Assembly: GCF_003730135.1 (NCBI RefSeq)
Contig: NZ_RJVO01000002.1
Span: forward strand, 550,338 to 614,337
DNA: 64,000 bases
DNA from: Stagnimonas aquatica
GTDB taxonomy: Bacteria; Pseudomonadota; Gammaproteobacteria; Nevskiales; Nevskiaceae
Direction: 5' to 3'
The notes beneath the pieces are model-generated. The model saw nothing but the letters and a program-made list of their open reading frames with translations. It searched no databases and had not been told where the DNA came from. Position numbers and translations under genes: made by a program. Below, in pieces: positions 30,514-41,461 of this stretch (positions are counted from its first letter, which is position 1; each line of letters opens with the position of its first letter).

Positions 30514-31695
30514 TTACTTGCTGGACAAGCGCTTCATGGCGGACTCCAGGCCCTTGAGCGTCATCGGGAACATCCGATTTTCGCCCAGCAGCTGATTGAC
30601 CATGTTGATCGAAGAGGTGTGGCTCCAGTACTCCGCCGGGGTGGGATTGATCCAGATGGTGTGCGGAAACTGCTTGGTGAGGCGCTCGAACCAGGTGGCG
30701 CCGGACTCCTCGTTCCAGTGCTCGACGCTGCCGCCGGACTGGCCGATCTCGTAGGGGCTCATCGTGGCGTCACCGACGAACACCAGCTTGGTGTCCGGGG
30801 TGTGCTTGCGGATCACGTCATAGAGAGGAATGCGCTCACTGTGTCGGCGCAGGTTGTCCTTCCAGACGCTCTCGTAGACGAAGTTGTGGAAGTAGAAGTG
30901 CTCGAAATGCTTGAACTCCCCCTTGGCGGCGGAGAACAGCTCCTCGCAGACCTTCACATGCGGATCCATGGAGCCGCCGATGTCGAGGAACAACAGCACC
31001 TTCACGGTGTTGCGCCGCTCGGGCTGCATCCGCAGGTCCAGCCAACCGGCATTCTTGGCGGTGCCTTCGATGGTGCCATCGAGATCGAGGATGTCCGGCA
31101 TGCCCTCACGCGCGAATTTGCGCAGGCGACGCAGCGCCACCTTGATATTGCGGGTGCCCAGCTCCAGGGAGTCGTCAAGATTCTTGAACTCGCGCTTTTC
31201 CCAAACCTTAACCGCGCTGCCACCACCACCCTTGCCGCCGATGCGAACGCCTTCCGGATTGGCGCCGGAATTGCCGAACGGCGAGGTGCCGCCGGTGCCC
31301 ACCCACTTGCTACCGCCGTGGTGGGCCTCCTTCTGCTCGGCCAGGCGGTCCTTGAGCGTCTTCATCAGCTCGTCGAGCCCGCCCAGTTTCTGGATCGCCG
31401 CGCGCTCCTCCTCGCTCAGGGTCCGCTCGAACTGCTTCTTCAGCCAGTCCTCGGGGACGCTGCCGAACAACTCGCCAGTCACCGCCTCCACGCCTTTGAA
31501 ATAGGCGGAGAAAGCGCGGTCGAAGCGGTCGTAGTGTGCTTCGTCCTTCACCAGGGCGGTGCGCGAAAGCACGTAGAACTCGTCCAGCGAGAACATCGCC
31601 AGATGCCGGGACATGGCGTCCAGCAGGGTCAGGAATTCCGACAGCGAGGCCTTGACCCCGGCGGCGCGGACGGCGGCGAAGAATGTGAATAGCAT
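30514..31695 (-). CDS. VWA domain protein of the CoxE type
   Basis: 393 residues. The C-terminal half is a von Willebrand A fold with a metal motif DIGGSMDPHVKVCEELFSA (Asp-x-Gly-x-Ser, where DxSxS is usual). A Gly-rich linker (IGGKGGGGSAV) separates the N-terminal helical part. CoxE-type proteins work with a MoxR AAA+ ATPase in metal insertion or complex assembly. The MoxR partner is at 32440-33288, but a glycosylase gene on the other strand lies between them. The start at 31695 (MLFTFFAAVRAAG) is the first good Met. Confidence 0.88.
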   Translation of the reverse strand: MLFTFFAAVRAAGVKASLSEFLTLLDAMSRHLAMFSLDEFYVLSRTALVKDEAHYDRFDRAFSAYFKGVEAVTGELFGSVPEDWLKKQFERTLSEEERAAIQKLGGLDELMKTLKDRLAEQKEAHHGGSKWVGTGGTSPFGNSGANPEGVRIGGKGGGGSAVKVWEKREFKNLDDSLELGTRNIKVALRRLRKFAREGMPDILDLDGTIEGTAKNAGWLDLRMQPERRNTVKVLLFLDIGGSMDPHVKVCEELFSAAKGEFKHFEHFYFHNFVYESVWKDNLRRHSERIPLYDVIRKHTPDTKLVFVGDATMSPYEIGQSGGSVEHWNEESGATWFERLTKQFPHTIWINPTPAEYWSHTSSINMVNQLLGENRMFPMTLKGLESAMKRLSSK

Positions 31696-31723
31696 GGTCC
31701 GAATTCTACGCCCGCCATCCGCG

Positions 31724-32380
31724 ATGATCGCCCCCTCAATCCTGCGCGCCGCCGAAGCCCACCTGGCGGCGGCCGACCCGATCCTGGCCCGGCTCATTGC
31801 CGAACACGGCCCCTGCACGCTGGGCCGCAAGCACCGCGCTCCGTTTCACGTGCTCTGTGCCTCCATCATCGGCCAGCAACTGTCGGCCAAGGCGGCCGAC
31901 ACCATCCAGGCACGGGTGGCGAAGCTCCTGGAGGCGCCGGCGACGGCCTTCACGCACGCCCACTTCGACGGGGTCGGCCAGGAGGCACTGCGCGCCTGCG
32001 GACTGTCCAATGCCAAGGCCCGGTGGCTGCTGGAGCTGGCGGCGCGCAGCGCCGACGGGCGCTTTGACCCGAAGCAACTGGCGCAACTGAAGAATGCGGA
32101 GCTGGCCGCCGCCCTCGATGCCCTGCCCGGCATCGGCCCCTGGACGGCGGAGATGATGCTGATCTTCGCGTTTGATCGCATCGACGTGTTTTCGCTGGGC
32201 GACGTCGGCCTGCGCAACAGCATCAACGCCCTCTATTCGCGGCGCGGGCGCGACGGCAAGTTCAAGCCGCTGGATGATCGCAAGACCTTGAAGATCACCG
32301 CTCCTTGGACGCCCTACCGCTCGGTGGCCTGCTGGTACCTGTGGCGACAGGTCGACGGCGCGGTGGAAAACTGGAGCTGA
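31724..32380 (+). CDS. AlkA-like DNA-3-methyladenine glycosylase II
   Basis: 218 residues. Base-excision repair enzyme that removes alkylated purines. The helix-hairpin-helix is LPGIGPWTAEMMLIFAF, and the catalytic Asp is in FSLGDVGLRNS. It lacks the E. coli AlkA N-terminal domain, as expected for the short MagIII/AlkA-like group. It starts 28 bp from the divergent VWA gene and is inserted between the VWA and MoxR genes. Confidence 0.9.
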   Translation: MIAPSILRAAEAHLAAADPILARLIAEHGPCTLGRKHRAPFHVLCASIIGQQLSAKAADTIQARVAKLLEAPATAFTHAHFDGVGQEALRACGLSNAKARWLLELAARSADGRFDPKQLAQLKNAELAAALDALPGIGPWTAEMMLIFAFDRIDVFSLGDVGLRNSINALYSRRGRDGKFKPLDDRKTLKITAPWTPYRSVACWYLWRQVDGAVENWS

Positions 32381-32439
32381 GTCGCCCCCCCCCGCTCAGC
32401 GCTCGGCAGCGATAGCCGTCACCGCAATCCGCAGGGCGG

Positions 32440-33288
32440 TCAGCCGTTGCGTCGGGCCATGAAGGCAACCCGCTCGAACAGGTGCACGTCCGCCTCGTTC
32501 TTGAGCAGGGCGCCGTAGAGCGGCGGCAGAGTCTTCTTGCTGGCGGTCTCGCGCAGGGCGTCGGCGGGGATGTCCTCGGCGACCAGCAGCTTCAGCCAGT
32601 CGAGCAGCTCGGAGGTCGAGGGCTTCTTCTTGAGGCCCGGGATCTCGCGCAGGCCGAAGAACACCGCCAGGGCATCGTTGATCAGGTTCTTCTTCAGCTC
32701 AGGGAAGTGCACATCGACGATCTTCCCCATGGTCTCGGCGTCGGGGAAGCGGATGTAGTGGAAGAAGCAGCGGCGCAGAAATGCGTCCGGCAGCTCCTTC
32801 TCGTTGTTGGAGGTGATGAGGATGATCGGCCGCTGCGTGGCCTTGATGGTCTGCCGGGTCTCGTGGACGTAGAACTCCATCTGGTCGAGCTCGCGCAGCA
32901 GATCGTTGGGGAACTCGATGTCGGCCTTGTCGATCTCGTCGATCAGCAGCACCGGGCGCTGCGCGCTCTCGAAGCACTCCCAGAGCTTGCCCTTGACGAT
33001 GTAGTTGGAGATGTTCTGCGCCTTGGCCTCGCCCAGCTGGGCGTCGCGCAGACGCGCCACCGCGTCGTACTCGTACAGCCCATGCTGGGCCTTGGTGGTG
33101 GACTTGATGCCCCACTCCAGAAACGGTGCGCCCAGCGCCCTGGCAATCTCACGCGCCAGCTGGGTCTTGCCGGTACCCGGCTCGCCCTTGACCAGCAGCG
33201 GCCGCTGCAAGGTCACGGCAGCATTGACCGCCAGCATCAGATCGGCGGTGGCGACGTAGTTATCAGAGCCGGTAAAGCGCACGGGCAA
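32440..33288 (-). CDS. MoxR-type AAA+ ATPase
   Basis: About 282 residues. Walker A is GEPGTGKTQLA and Walker B is LLIDEIDKAD, with sensor 1 ITSNNEKELPDAFLRRC. MoxR ATPases act with VWA partners as chaperones for metallo-enzyme assembly. The start is not an ATG: TTG at 33288 or GTG at 33282 are the candidates. The VWA partner lies 745 bp downstream beyond an opposite-strand gene. The lid region ends with LPPLYGALLKNEADVHLFERV. Confidence 0.9.
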   Translation of the reverse strand: MPVRFTGSDNYVATADLMLAVNAAVTLQRPLLVKGEPGTGKTQLAREIARALGAPFLEWGIKSTTKAQHGLYEYDAVARLRDAQLGEAKAQNISNYIVKGKLWECFESAQRPVLLIDEIDKADIEFPNDLLRELDQMEFYVHETRQTIKATQRPIILITSNNEKELPDAFLRRCFFHYIRFPDAETMGKIVDVHFPELKKNLINDALAVFFGLREIPGLKKKPSTSELLDWLKLLVAEDIPADALRETASKKTLPPLYGALLKNEADVHLFERVAFMARRNG

Positions 33289-33397
33289 GTCTCGGTGAAT
33301 GGTGACCGTCGGAGTCTAGCGCAGGTGCTGGCGCGCGCCATCGCCGGGGCCCGGAGGCAGTGGTATCGTTATTAGGTCATCCTTAAAGGAAACCCAC

Positions 33398-33745
33398 ATG
33401 AAAAAGCTGTTTGCCTTCGGCCTGCTGCTGTCTTCCTCCGCGCTCTGGGCTCAGGCACCGGAGCCGGCTGCGATCAGTGTCGCGCCGATGAACTGCACGC
33501 GCCCCGTGCTGCTGCCGCCGACCAAGGCCCTGAGCAAGAAGGAATCCGAAAAGCTCAATGCCGATAACAAGAGCTATCAGGACTGCGTCAAAGCCTATGT
33601 CAACGCCCGCAAAGCGGTGGTGGACGAGCACAACGCAATCTCCAAGGCGCATGCCGACGCAGCCGTCGCTGCCCAGACCGAATTCAACGCCTACGTCACC
33701 GAGTTGAACGCCAACCTCGCCGCGCGCGAAAAGACCGACGAGTAA
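33398..33745 (+). CDS. Small exported hypothetical protein
   Basis: 115 residues. A clear signal peptide is cut after ALWAQA. The mature 96 residues are Lys/Asp/Glu-rich and helical, with two Cys (NCTRP and DCVKAY) that could form a disulfide. No family is recognised. GGAAA precedes the ATG, and a bidirectional terminator follows. Confidence 0.8.
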   Translation: MKKLFAFGLLLSSSALWAQAPEPAAISVAPMNCTRPVLLPPTKALSKKESEKLNADNKSYQDCVKAYVNARKAVVDEHNAISKAHADAAVAAQTEFNAYVTELNANLAAREKTDE

Positions 33746-33756
33746 GCTCGAAGGCA

Positions 33757-33801
33757 AATAAAAGGGCCGGTTGGGAGCTACCCCGACCGGCCCATTTTTT
33801 T
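33757..33801. terminator. Bidirectional intrinsic terminator
   Basis: The arms GGGCCGGTTGGG (33764-33775) and CCCCGACCGGCCC (33781-33793) form a hairpin flanked by AAATAAAA on the left and ATTTTTTT on the right. It serves the small exported protein gene on the plus strand and pgk on the minus strand. Confidence 0.88.
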
Positions 33802-33810
33802 GGCTGCGGC

Positions 33811-34989
33811 TCAGCCCGTAGCGCGCGCTTCCAGCATCGCCACCGCCGGCAATTTCTTGCCTTCCAGAAACTCCAGGAAAGCACCGCCGCCGGTCGAGAC
33901 ATAGCTGAGCTGGTCGTAGACCCCGAACTTGTCCATCGCTGCCAGGGTGTCGCCGCCGCCGGCGAGCGAGAACGCCGAGGATTCGGCAATCGCCTTGGCC
34001 AGGGTACGGGTGCCGGCCGCGAAGCTGTCGAACTCGAACACGCCGACCGGGCCGTTCCAGACGATGGTGCCGCAGTTCTTGAGTTTTTCGGCCAGCAGAG
34101 CCGCCGTCTTGGGACCGATGTCGAGAATCAGCTCATCGGCCTCGACCTCGTCAACCAGACGGGTGTGGGCATGCGCCTCTGCCGAGAATTCGGTGGCGGT
34201 CACCACGTCGATGGGCAGCGGAATGTCGCCGCCACGGGCGCGGATCTTGGCCAGAATCGACTTCGCAACGTCGACCATGTCCTTCTCGTACAGCGACTTG
34301 CCGACCGGCTTGCCGGTCGCCGCCAGGAAGGTGTTGGCGATGCCGCCACCGACGATCAGCTGATCGGCGACGTCGGCGAGGCTGTTGAGCAGGTCCAGCT
34401 TGGTGGAGACCTTGCTGCCGCCAACGATCACCGCCAGCGGCCGCTTGGGAGTCGCCAGGGCCTTGCCCAGGGCGTCGAGTTCGGCGGCCAACAGCGGGCC
34501 GGCGCAGGCCACCGGCGCGAACTTGCCGACGCCGTGGGTCGAGCACTCGGCGCGGTGTGCGGTGCCGAAGGCATCCATCACATAGATGTCGCAAAGCGCG
34601 GCCATCTTCTTCGACAAGGCCTCGTCATCTTCCTTCTCACCCTTGAGGAAGCGGGTGTTCTCACCGAGCACGATCTGCCCCGGCTCCAGCGCCACGCCGT
34701 CGATCCAGTTGGTGACGATGGGCACGCTGCGGCCGAGGTGCTCCGACAACCAGCCGGCGACAGGGGTCAGCGAGCTGTCCGGGTCGAACTTGCCGGCCTT
34801 GGGCCGACCAAGATGGCTGATGACGATCACCGAAGCGCCGCGCTCCAGCGCCAGCTTGAGGGTGGGCAGCGAGGCCCGCAGGCGGGCGTCGGAACTGATC
34901 TTGCCGTTGGCGATGGGGACGTTGAGATCCTGGCGGATCAGCAGGCGCTTGCCGGCGAGGTCCAGGTCGGTCATGCGAAGGACGGTCAT
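33811..34989 (-). CDS. pgk: Phosphoglycerate kinase
   Basis: 392 residues. It interconverts 1,3-bisphosphoglycerate and 3-phosphoglycerate with ADP/ATP. Motifs are [20 protein letters not shown] and the C-terminal [17 protein letters not shown], with the hinge [11 protein letters not shown]. The start ATG at 34989 ([11 protein letters not shown]) fits the family. It follows gap on the same strand, 122 bp away, with a hairpin between them. Confidence 0.96.
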   Translation of the reverse strand: MTVLRMTDLDLAGKRLLIRQDLNVPIANGKISSDARLRASLPTLKLALERGASVIVISHLGRPKAGKFDPDSSLTPVAGWLSEHLGRSVPIVTNWIDGVALEPGQIVLGENTRFLKGEKEDDEALSKKMAALCDIYVMDAFGTAHRAECSTHGVGKFAPVACAGPLLAAELDALGKALATPKRPLAVIVGGSKVSTKLDLLNSLADVADQLIVGGGIANTFLAATGKPVGKSLYEKDMVDVAKSILAKIRARGGDIPLPIDVVTATEFSAEAHAHTRLVDEVEADELILDIGPKTAALLAEKLKNCGTIVWNGPVGVFEFDSFAAGTRTLAKAIAESSAFSLAGGGDTLAAMDKFGVYDQLSYVSTGGGAFLEFLEGKKLPAVAMLEARATG

Positions 34990-35066
34990 GGGTATTCCCT
35001 GTGTGAAAGAGCGCCGCTCCCGCGCATCCTGCGCCTGCGGCATTCGGGCATCCTGCCCAGCAAAGT

Positions 35067-35096
35067 GAAAAGCCCCGCTTGAGAACGGGGCTTTTC
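35067..35096 (-). terminator. Hairpin between gap and pgk
   Basis: Perfect arms GAAAAGCCCCG (35067-35077) and CGGGGCTTTTC (35086-35096) with an 8-base loop. On the minus strand the second arm ends in TTTTC, so this may end or attenuate gap transcription before pgk. Confidence 0.75.
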
Positions 35097-35111
35097 GGTG
35101 GTGTCCGGCGC

Positions 35112-36257
<1,146 letters not shown>

Positions 36258-36956
36258 TTACCAGCCCTCGTCGTCCAGTTTGAAGCTGACCGGCAGCACC
36301 ACCGAGAAGTACGGGGTGCCGGGCGCCTCGGTCGGCGACACCGGCGGGAAGCGGCCGGCGCGCGACACCGCATCCAGACAGGCGCGATCCAGGCTGGAAT
36401 GCCCAGTCTTGCGCACCAGCACGGAATTGCTGATCACGCCGGAGCGGTCGAAGGTGATCTGCACCTGGCACTCGCCTTCCAGACCATCCTGCACGGCCTT
36501 GGGCGGGTACTGGACATTCTTCGACAGCAGCGCGTGGATGCGGTTGAAGTAGTCGGCACTCACCTGGGTCGCCACCTGCGGTGCAGCCGGCGCCGGCGGG
36601 GCCGGCGGAGCAGGCGGCGCGGGCGTGGCAGACACCACCGGCTCGCTGGGCTTCACAGGCGCTTCGACCGCGATTTCAGGCGCGGGCGGCGGCGGGGTGT
36701 TGGGCTGCGGCGGCGGCGGCTCCTTCGGCGGCGGCGGCGGTGGCGGCTTCGGCGGCGGTGGCGGCGGAGGGGGTGGCGGCGGCGGTGGCGGCAGCTGGAT
36801 CGCGACCGGAATCTTGCGCGGCTTCTTATCCTCGAACACGCCCTGGCTCACCATGCCCTTGATCAGGACGATGGCGATGAGGATGTGCACGATCACCGTG
36901 GCGCCGATGCCGAAGCTCAGCGCCTGCTTGCTCATCAATGGACGTTTTCTGCTCAT
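36258..36956 (-). CDS. tonB: TonB energy transducer
   Basis: 232 residues. A single N-terminal membrane anchor (GIGATVIVHILIAIVLIKGM, with the TM His) leads to a very long Pro-rich spacer: 14 consecutive Pro, then 7 and 4 more between Lys/Glu. The C-terminal TonB fold begins at YPPKAVQDGLEGECQVQITFD. It transmits proton-motive energy to outer-membrane receptors such as the ZnuD-like one at 44.5 kb. It is in an operon with exbD and exbB upstream. The Pro run is encoded by a CGG/GGC repeat that could slip. Confidence 0.92.
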   Translation of the reverse strand: MSRKRPLMSKQALSFGIGATVIVHILIAIVLIKGMVSQGVFEDKKPRKIPVAIQLPPPPPPPPPPPPPPKPPPPPPPKEPPPPQPNTPPPPAPEIAVEAPVKPSEPVVSATPAPPAPPAPPAPAAPQVATQVSADYFNRIHALLSKNVQYPPKAVQDGLEGECQVQITFDRSGVISNSVLVRKTGHSSLDRACLDAVSRAGRFPPVSPTEAPGTPYFSVVLPVSFKLDDEGW

Positions 36957-36981
36957 GGTTTCTCCGATTTCGGCAGGCGCA

Positions 36982-37437
<456 letters not shown>

Positions 37438-37481
37438 GACGGGTCTCCCGGAAACTCAGAAGGAAGCGGCTTGACGCCGCT

Positions 37482-38171
37482 TCAGGCCGGCTTGCGCTTG
37501 GACAGCTTGCCCGAGAACACGCCGATGGCGGTGGCGAGGCGGCCGTTGTAGCGGGAGAGGTCGGTGGTGAACTTGTTGTAGGCCAGGATGGCCGGAATGG
37601 CGGCGGCCAGACCGATACCGGTGGCGAACAGCGCTTCGGCGATGCCGGGAGCGACGGTGGACAGCGAGGTGTCCTTCATCGCGCCGATCTGGGTGAAGGT
37701 GTTCATGATGCCCCAGACGGTGCCGAACAGGCCGATGAAGGGCGAGGACGAACCCACCGAGGCCAGGAACGGCAGCATGAACTGCATGCGACGGGCTTCG
37801 TTGCTGGCTTCCAGGCGCATGGCGGTGGCGATGCGGTCGCGCACTTCGTGCAGACCTTCGTGCTCGTGTTCACCGGAGCCGTCCTTCCACTCGGCGACGC
37901 CGGCCTTGAACACATCGGCGATCGGATGCGTCGAAGCCTGGCTGTGGCTGATCAGGCCATCAACATCGCCGCTTTCAAGCGCGTCTTCGAGGCCATCCAG
38001 GGCGGCCTTCGACTTCTTGAAGTCGAACCACTTGATGAAGGCCACGGCCCAGCTCCACACCGAGAACAGCACCAGCAGCAGCATCACGCCCTTGACCAGC
38101 GGCGTCGACTGCATGAACAGGTGGGTGAAGGACATATTGGTAACAGCAGCAGCGGCGGTGGTCGGATCCAC
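37482..38171 (-). CDS. exbB: ExbB/TolQ-type proton channel protein
   Basis: About 229 residues with three membrane segments: VMLLLVLFSVWSWAVAFIKW, FLASVGSSSPFIGLFGTVWGIM and ALFATGIGLAAAIPAILAY. The last two carry the conserved MotA/TolQ/ExbB signature. No ATG gives a full N-terminus. GTG at 38171 has GGGAG about 8 bases upstream and gives the usual length; ATG at 38138 (MSFTHLFMQ) is the alternative. It is the first gene of the tonB operon, 148 bp after tkt. Confidence 0.9.
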   Translation of the reverse strand: MDPTTAAAAVTNMSFTHLFMQSTPLVKGVMLLLVLFSVWSWAVAFIKWFDFKKSKAALDGLEDALESGDVDGLISHSQASTHPIADVFKAGVAEWKDGSGEHEHEGLHEVRDRIATAMRLEASNEARRMQFMLPFLASVGSSSPFIGLFGTVWGIMNTFTQIGAMKDTSLSTVAPGIAEALFATGIGLAAAIPAILAYNKFTTDLSRYNGRLATAIGVFSGKLSKRKPA

Positions 38172-38319
38172 GAGAGACACTCCCGATAAAGAGGTTTCAA
38201 GAAAAGCGCCGAAAGGCGCGTGGGCGCGGTGCGCCAAATTGGTGCGTAGAGCGCGATGGTATGGGCTTCGCGAGCAGGCAGCAACCGACGGGCGCCGGGT
38301 CCAGGCCTACTAGCAACGC

Positions 38320-40305
38320 CTATGCCAGTAGCGAGAGGACACGCGCCTCGACATTCTCCACGGTGAATCCGAAGTGTTTGAGCACCGCCGCCATCGGTGC
38401 CGACTCGCCAAAGCTGTCGATCCCGAGCACCGCATCGGCGAGTCCGCGCCAGTAGTGGCTGACGCCCGCCTCCACCGCCAGCCGCTTGAGGCCGTCCGGC
38501 AGCACCGCCTTGCGGTAGTCGGCGTCCTGGGCCAGGAAGCGTTCGACGCAGGGCAGCGACACCACCCGCACCGGCTTGCCCTTGGCGGCCAGCGCCTTGG
38601 CGGCGTCCACCGCCAGCGGCACTTCCGAGCCGGTGGCGAGGATCACCGCCTGCGGCGCCTCGGCCGGCTCCCACAGCACGTAGCCACCGCGCGCAGCCAG
38701 GGCTGCGTGATCGCCAGCGTGCGCCTGCGGCGGCAGGTTCTGGCGGGTGAGGATCAGCAACGAGGGGCCGGTCTGGTGCTCCAGGGCGGCGGTCCAGGCC
38801 ACCGCAGTCTCGAAGGCATCGGCCGGGCGCCAAAGCTGCACGTTGGGGATCAGCCGCAGCGTCGCGAGGTGTTCCACCGGCTGGTGGGTGGGGCCGTCCT
38901 CGCCGAGGGCGACCGAGTCGTGGGTGTAGACATAGATCACCCCCAGCTTCATCAGCGCCGACAGCCGCAGGGCGTTGCGCGCGTAGTCGGAGAACACCAG
39001 GAAGGTGCCGCCGAAGGGCCGCAAGCCGCCATGCAGGTATTGGCCATTCATCGCCGCCGACATGGCGAATTCACGCACGCCGTAGTTGACGTAGTTGCCA
39101 CCCAGGCTGCCGTGGCGCAGCGAAACATGGCCCTTGAAGTCGGTGCCGTTGGACTCCGAGAGGTCGGCGGAGCCGCCGAACAGCTCCGGCAGCTTGGCGG
39201 CCAGAGCCTCGATCACCGCCTTGCTGGACTTGCGGGTGGCGTTGGGTTTGTCCGCCTTGGCCTGCTCGGCGATCAGGGCGTCGGCGAAGCCGCGCCAGTC
39301 GGCCGGCAGGGCGCCCTGGATCCGCCGCTGGAACTCTGCGGCTTCGGCCGGAAACTGCTTCGCGTAGGCGTCGAACACGCCATTCCAGGCCTGCTGCTTG
39401 GCCGCGCCCTTGGCGCGAGCGTCGTAGGCCGCGTAGACCTCGGCGGGAATCTCGAACGGGCCGTACTTCCAGCCCAGTTGCTCGCGGGTCTTGGCGATTT
39501 CTTCCGCACCCAGCGGCGCGCCGTGGCTGGACTCCTTGCCCTGCTTGGCGGGCGAACCGAAGCCGATGATGGTCTTGCAACAGACCAGCGTCGGACGGTC
39601 GCTGGACTTGCGCGCGGTGTCCAGCGCCAGCTGGATTTCTTTGGCGTCGTGGCCGTTGACGTTGCGCACCACCTGCCAACCGTAGGCCTCGAAGCGGGCC
39701 GGGGTGTCATCGCGGAACCAGCCGTGCACCTCGCCGTCGATGGAGATGTTGTTGTCGTCGTAGAACACCACCAGCTTGCCCAGGCCCAGCGCACCGGCCA
39801 GCGAGCAGGCCTCGTGACTGATGCCCTCCATCAGGCAGCCGTCGCCGGCAAAGACGTAGGTGCGGTGATCGACCAGAGGCAGGCCGTCGCGGTTGTACTT
39901 GGCCGCCAGATTGGCCTCGGCGATGGCCATGCCGACCGCCATCGCGATGCCCTGTCCGAGCGGACCGGTGGTGGTCTCCACCCCCGGGGTCATGCCGTAT
40001 TCCGGGTGACCCGGCGTCTTGGAGTGCAGCTGGCGGAAGTTCTGCAGCTCGCCGATCGGCAGGTCGTAGCCGGACAGGTGCAGCAGCGCGTACAGCAGCA
40101 TCGAGCCATGGCCGTTGCTGACCACGAAGCGGTCGCGGTTGAACCAGTTCGGGTCGGCGGGGTTGTGGTTGAGCACGTCGTTCCACAGCACCTCGGCGAT
40201 GTCGGCCATACCCATCGGCATTCCGGGGTGGCCGGAATTGGCCTTCTGGACAGCATCCATGGCCAGCGCACGGATGGCGTTGGCAAGTTCGAAACGGGAG
40301 GTCAT
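38320..40305 (-). CDS. tkt: Transketolase
   Basis: 661 residues. Thiamine diphosphate enzyme of the pentose phosphate (or Calvin) pathway. Motifs: [26 protein letters not shown] at the N-terminus, the ThDP-binding [18 protein letters not shown] and [24 protein letters not shown] in the Pyr domain. The start is at 40305 (MTSRFELAN). Downstream on the same strand lies the exbB-exbD-tonB operon, then gap and pgk. Confidence 0.96.
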   Translation of the reverse strand: MTSRFELANAIRALAMDAVQKANSGHPGMPMGMADIAEVLWNDVLNHNPADPNWFNRDRFVVSNGHGSMLLYALLHLSGYDLPIGELQNFRQLHSKTPGHPEYGMTPGVETTTGPLGQGIAMAVGMAIAEANLAAKYNRDGLPLVDHRTYVFAGDGCLMEGISHEACSLAGALGLGKLVVFYDDNNISIDGEVHGWFRDDTPARFEAYGWQVVRNVNGHDAKEIQLALDTARKSSDRPTLVCCKTIIGFGSPAKQGKESSHGAPLGAEEIAKTREQLGWKYGPFEIPAEVYAAYDARAKGAAKQQAWNGVFDAYAKQFPAEAAEFQRRIQGALPADWRGFADALIAEQAKADKPNATRKSSKAVIEALAAKLPELFGGSADLSESNGTDFKGHVSLRHGSLGGNYVNYGVREFAMSAAMNGQYLHGGLRPFGGTFLVFSDYARNALRLSALMKLGVIYVYTHDSVALGEDGPTHQPVEHLATLRLIPNVQLWRPADAFETAVAWTAALEHQTGPSLLILTRQNLPPQAHAGDHAALAARGGYVLWEPAEAPQAVILATGSEVPLAVDAAKALAAKGKPVRVVSLPCVERFLAQDADYRKAVLPDGLKRLAVEAGVSHYWRGLADAVLGIDSFGESAPMAAVLKHFGFTVENVEARVLSLLA

Positions 40306-40433
40306 GCGCGGGCTCGGCGGACGGCGGGAGGTACAACTTTGTCGCCTATTGTCCCCAGAGCCGGACGGTGGAGGCAAGGCGCGCACTACAATTACCGCCA
40401 CAAACGGCAATCCAGCCCAGGGGAAATTCCAAG

Positions 40434-41417
40434 GTGCGCACTCAACGCGAATTCGGTCCGCAGCGGATCATGGTCACCGGCGGCGCCGGTTTCATCGGCT
40501 CCCACCTCTGCGAGCGCCTGCTGGCGCGCGGCGACGAGGTGCTCTGCGTCGACAACTTCTACACCGGCAGCCGCGCCAACATCGAGTCGCTGCTGACCCA
40601 TCCACGCTTCGAGCTGATGCGGCACGACATCACCATGCCGCTATATGTGGAAGTGGACCAGATCTACAACCTGGCCTGCCCGGCCAGCCCGATCCACTAC
40701 CAGTTCGACCCGGTGCAGACCACCAAGACCTCGGTGCACGGCGCGATCAACATGCTGGGCCTGGCCAAGCGCATGAAGTGCCGGATCTTCCAGGCCTCCA
40801 CCAGCGAGGTCTACGGCGACCCGGAAGTGCATCCGCAGCCGGAAAGCTACTGGGGCCATGTCAATCCGATCGGCTACCGCTCCTGCTACGACGAAGGCAA
40901 GCGCTGCGCGGAGACCCTGTTCTTTGATTACCACCGCCAGCACAAGGTCGACATCAAGGTGGCGCGCATCTTCAACACCTACGGGCCGAAGATGCACCCC
41001 AACGATGGCCGCGTGGTCAGCAACTTCATCATGCAGGCGCTGCTGGGCCGGCCGATCACCATCTATGGGGAAGGCCTGCAGACCCGTTCGTTCTGCTATG
41101 TCGACGACCTGGTGGAAGGCTTCATGCGCCTGATGGACTCGCCCGCCGGCATCACCGGCCCGATCAATCTCGGTAACCCCGGCGAGTTCACCATGATCGA
41201 GCTGGCGCAGCTGGTCATTGAGTTGACCCACTCCAAGAGCAGCCTGGTGCATCAGCCGCTGCCGCCAGACGACCCCAAGCAGCGTCGCCCGGACATCCGC
41301 CTCGCCAAGGAAAAACTGGCCTGGGAACCCAAGGTGTCGCTGCGCGAGGGCCTGACCAAGGCGATCCCTTATTTCGAACAGGTACTCCGCCAGGGGCGGC
41401 GCGCGACCGCCGCCTGA
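40434..41417 (+). CDS. NAD-dependent epimerase, UDP-glucuronate decarboxylase (UXS) type
   Basis: 327 residues. Cofactor motif [20 protein letters not shown], then [26 protein letters not shown] and [20 protein letters not shown]. The catalytic [10 protein letters not shown] (Tyr-x3-Lys as YDEGK) is the UXS hallmark. UXS converts UDP-glucuronate to UDP-xylose for surface polysaccharide. The start is GTG at 40434 after GGGGAAA. It is divergent from tkt. No other polysaccharide genes are next to it. Confidence 0.9.
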   Translation: MRTQREFGPQRIMVTGGAGFIGSHLCERLLARGDEVLCVDNFYTGSRANIESLLTHPRFELMRHDITMPLYVEVDQIYNLACPASPIHYQFDPVQTTKTSVHGAINMLGLAKRMKCRIFQASTSEVYGDPEVHPQPESYWGHVNPIGYRSCYDEGKRCAETLFFDYHRQHKVDIKVARIFNTYGPKMHPNDGRVVSNFIMQALLGRPITIYGEGLQTRSFCYVDDLVEGFMRLMDSPAGITGPINLGNPGEFTMIELAQLVIELTHSKSSLVHQPLPPDDPKQRRPDIRLAKEKLAWEPKVSLREGLTKAIPYFEQVLRQGRRATAA

Positions 41418-41461
41418 GCCCGCCTCGCTGACTGCCGCCCGGGCCGGCCCAGGCTGAACGG

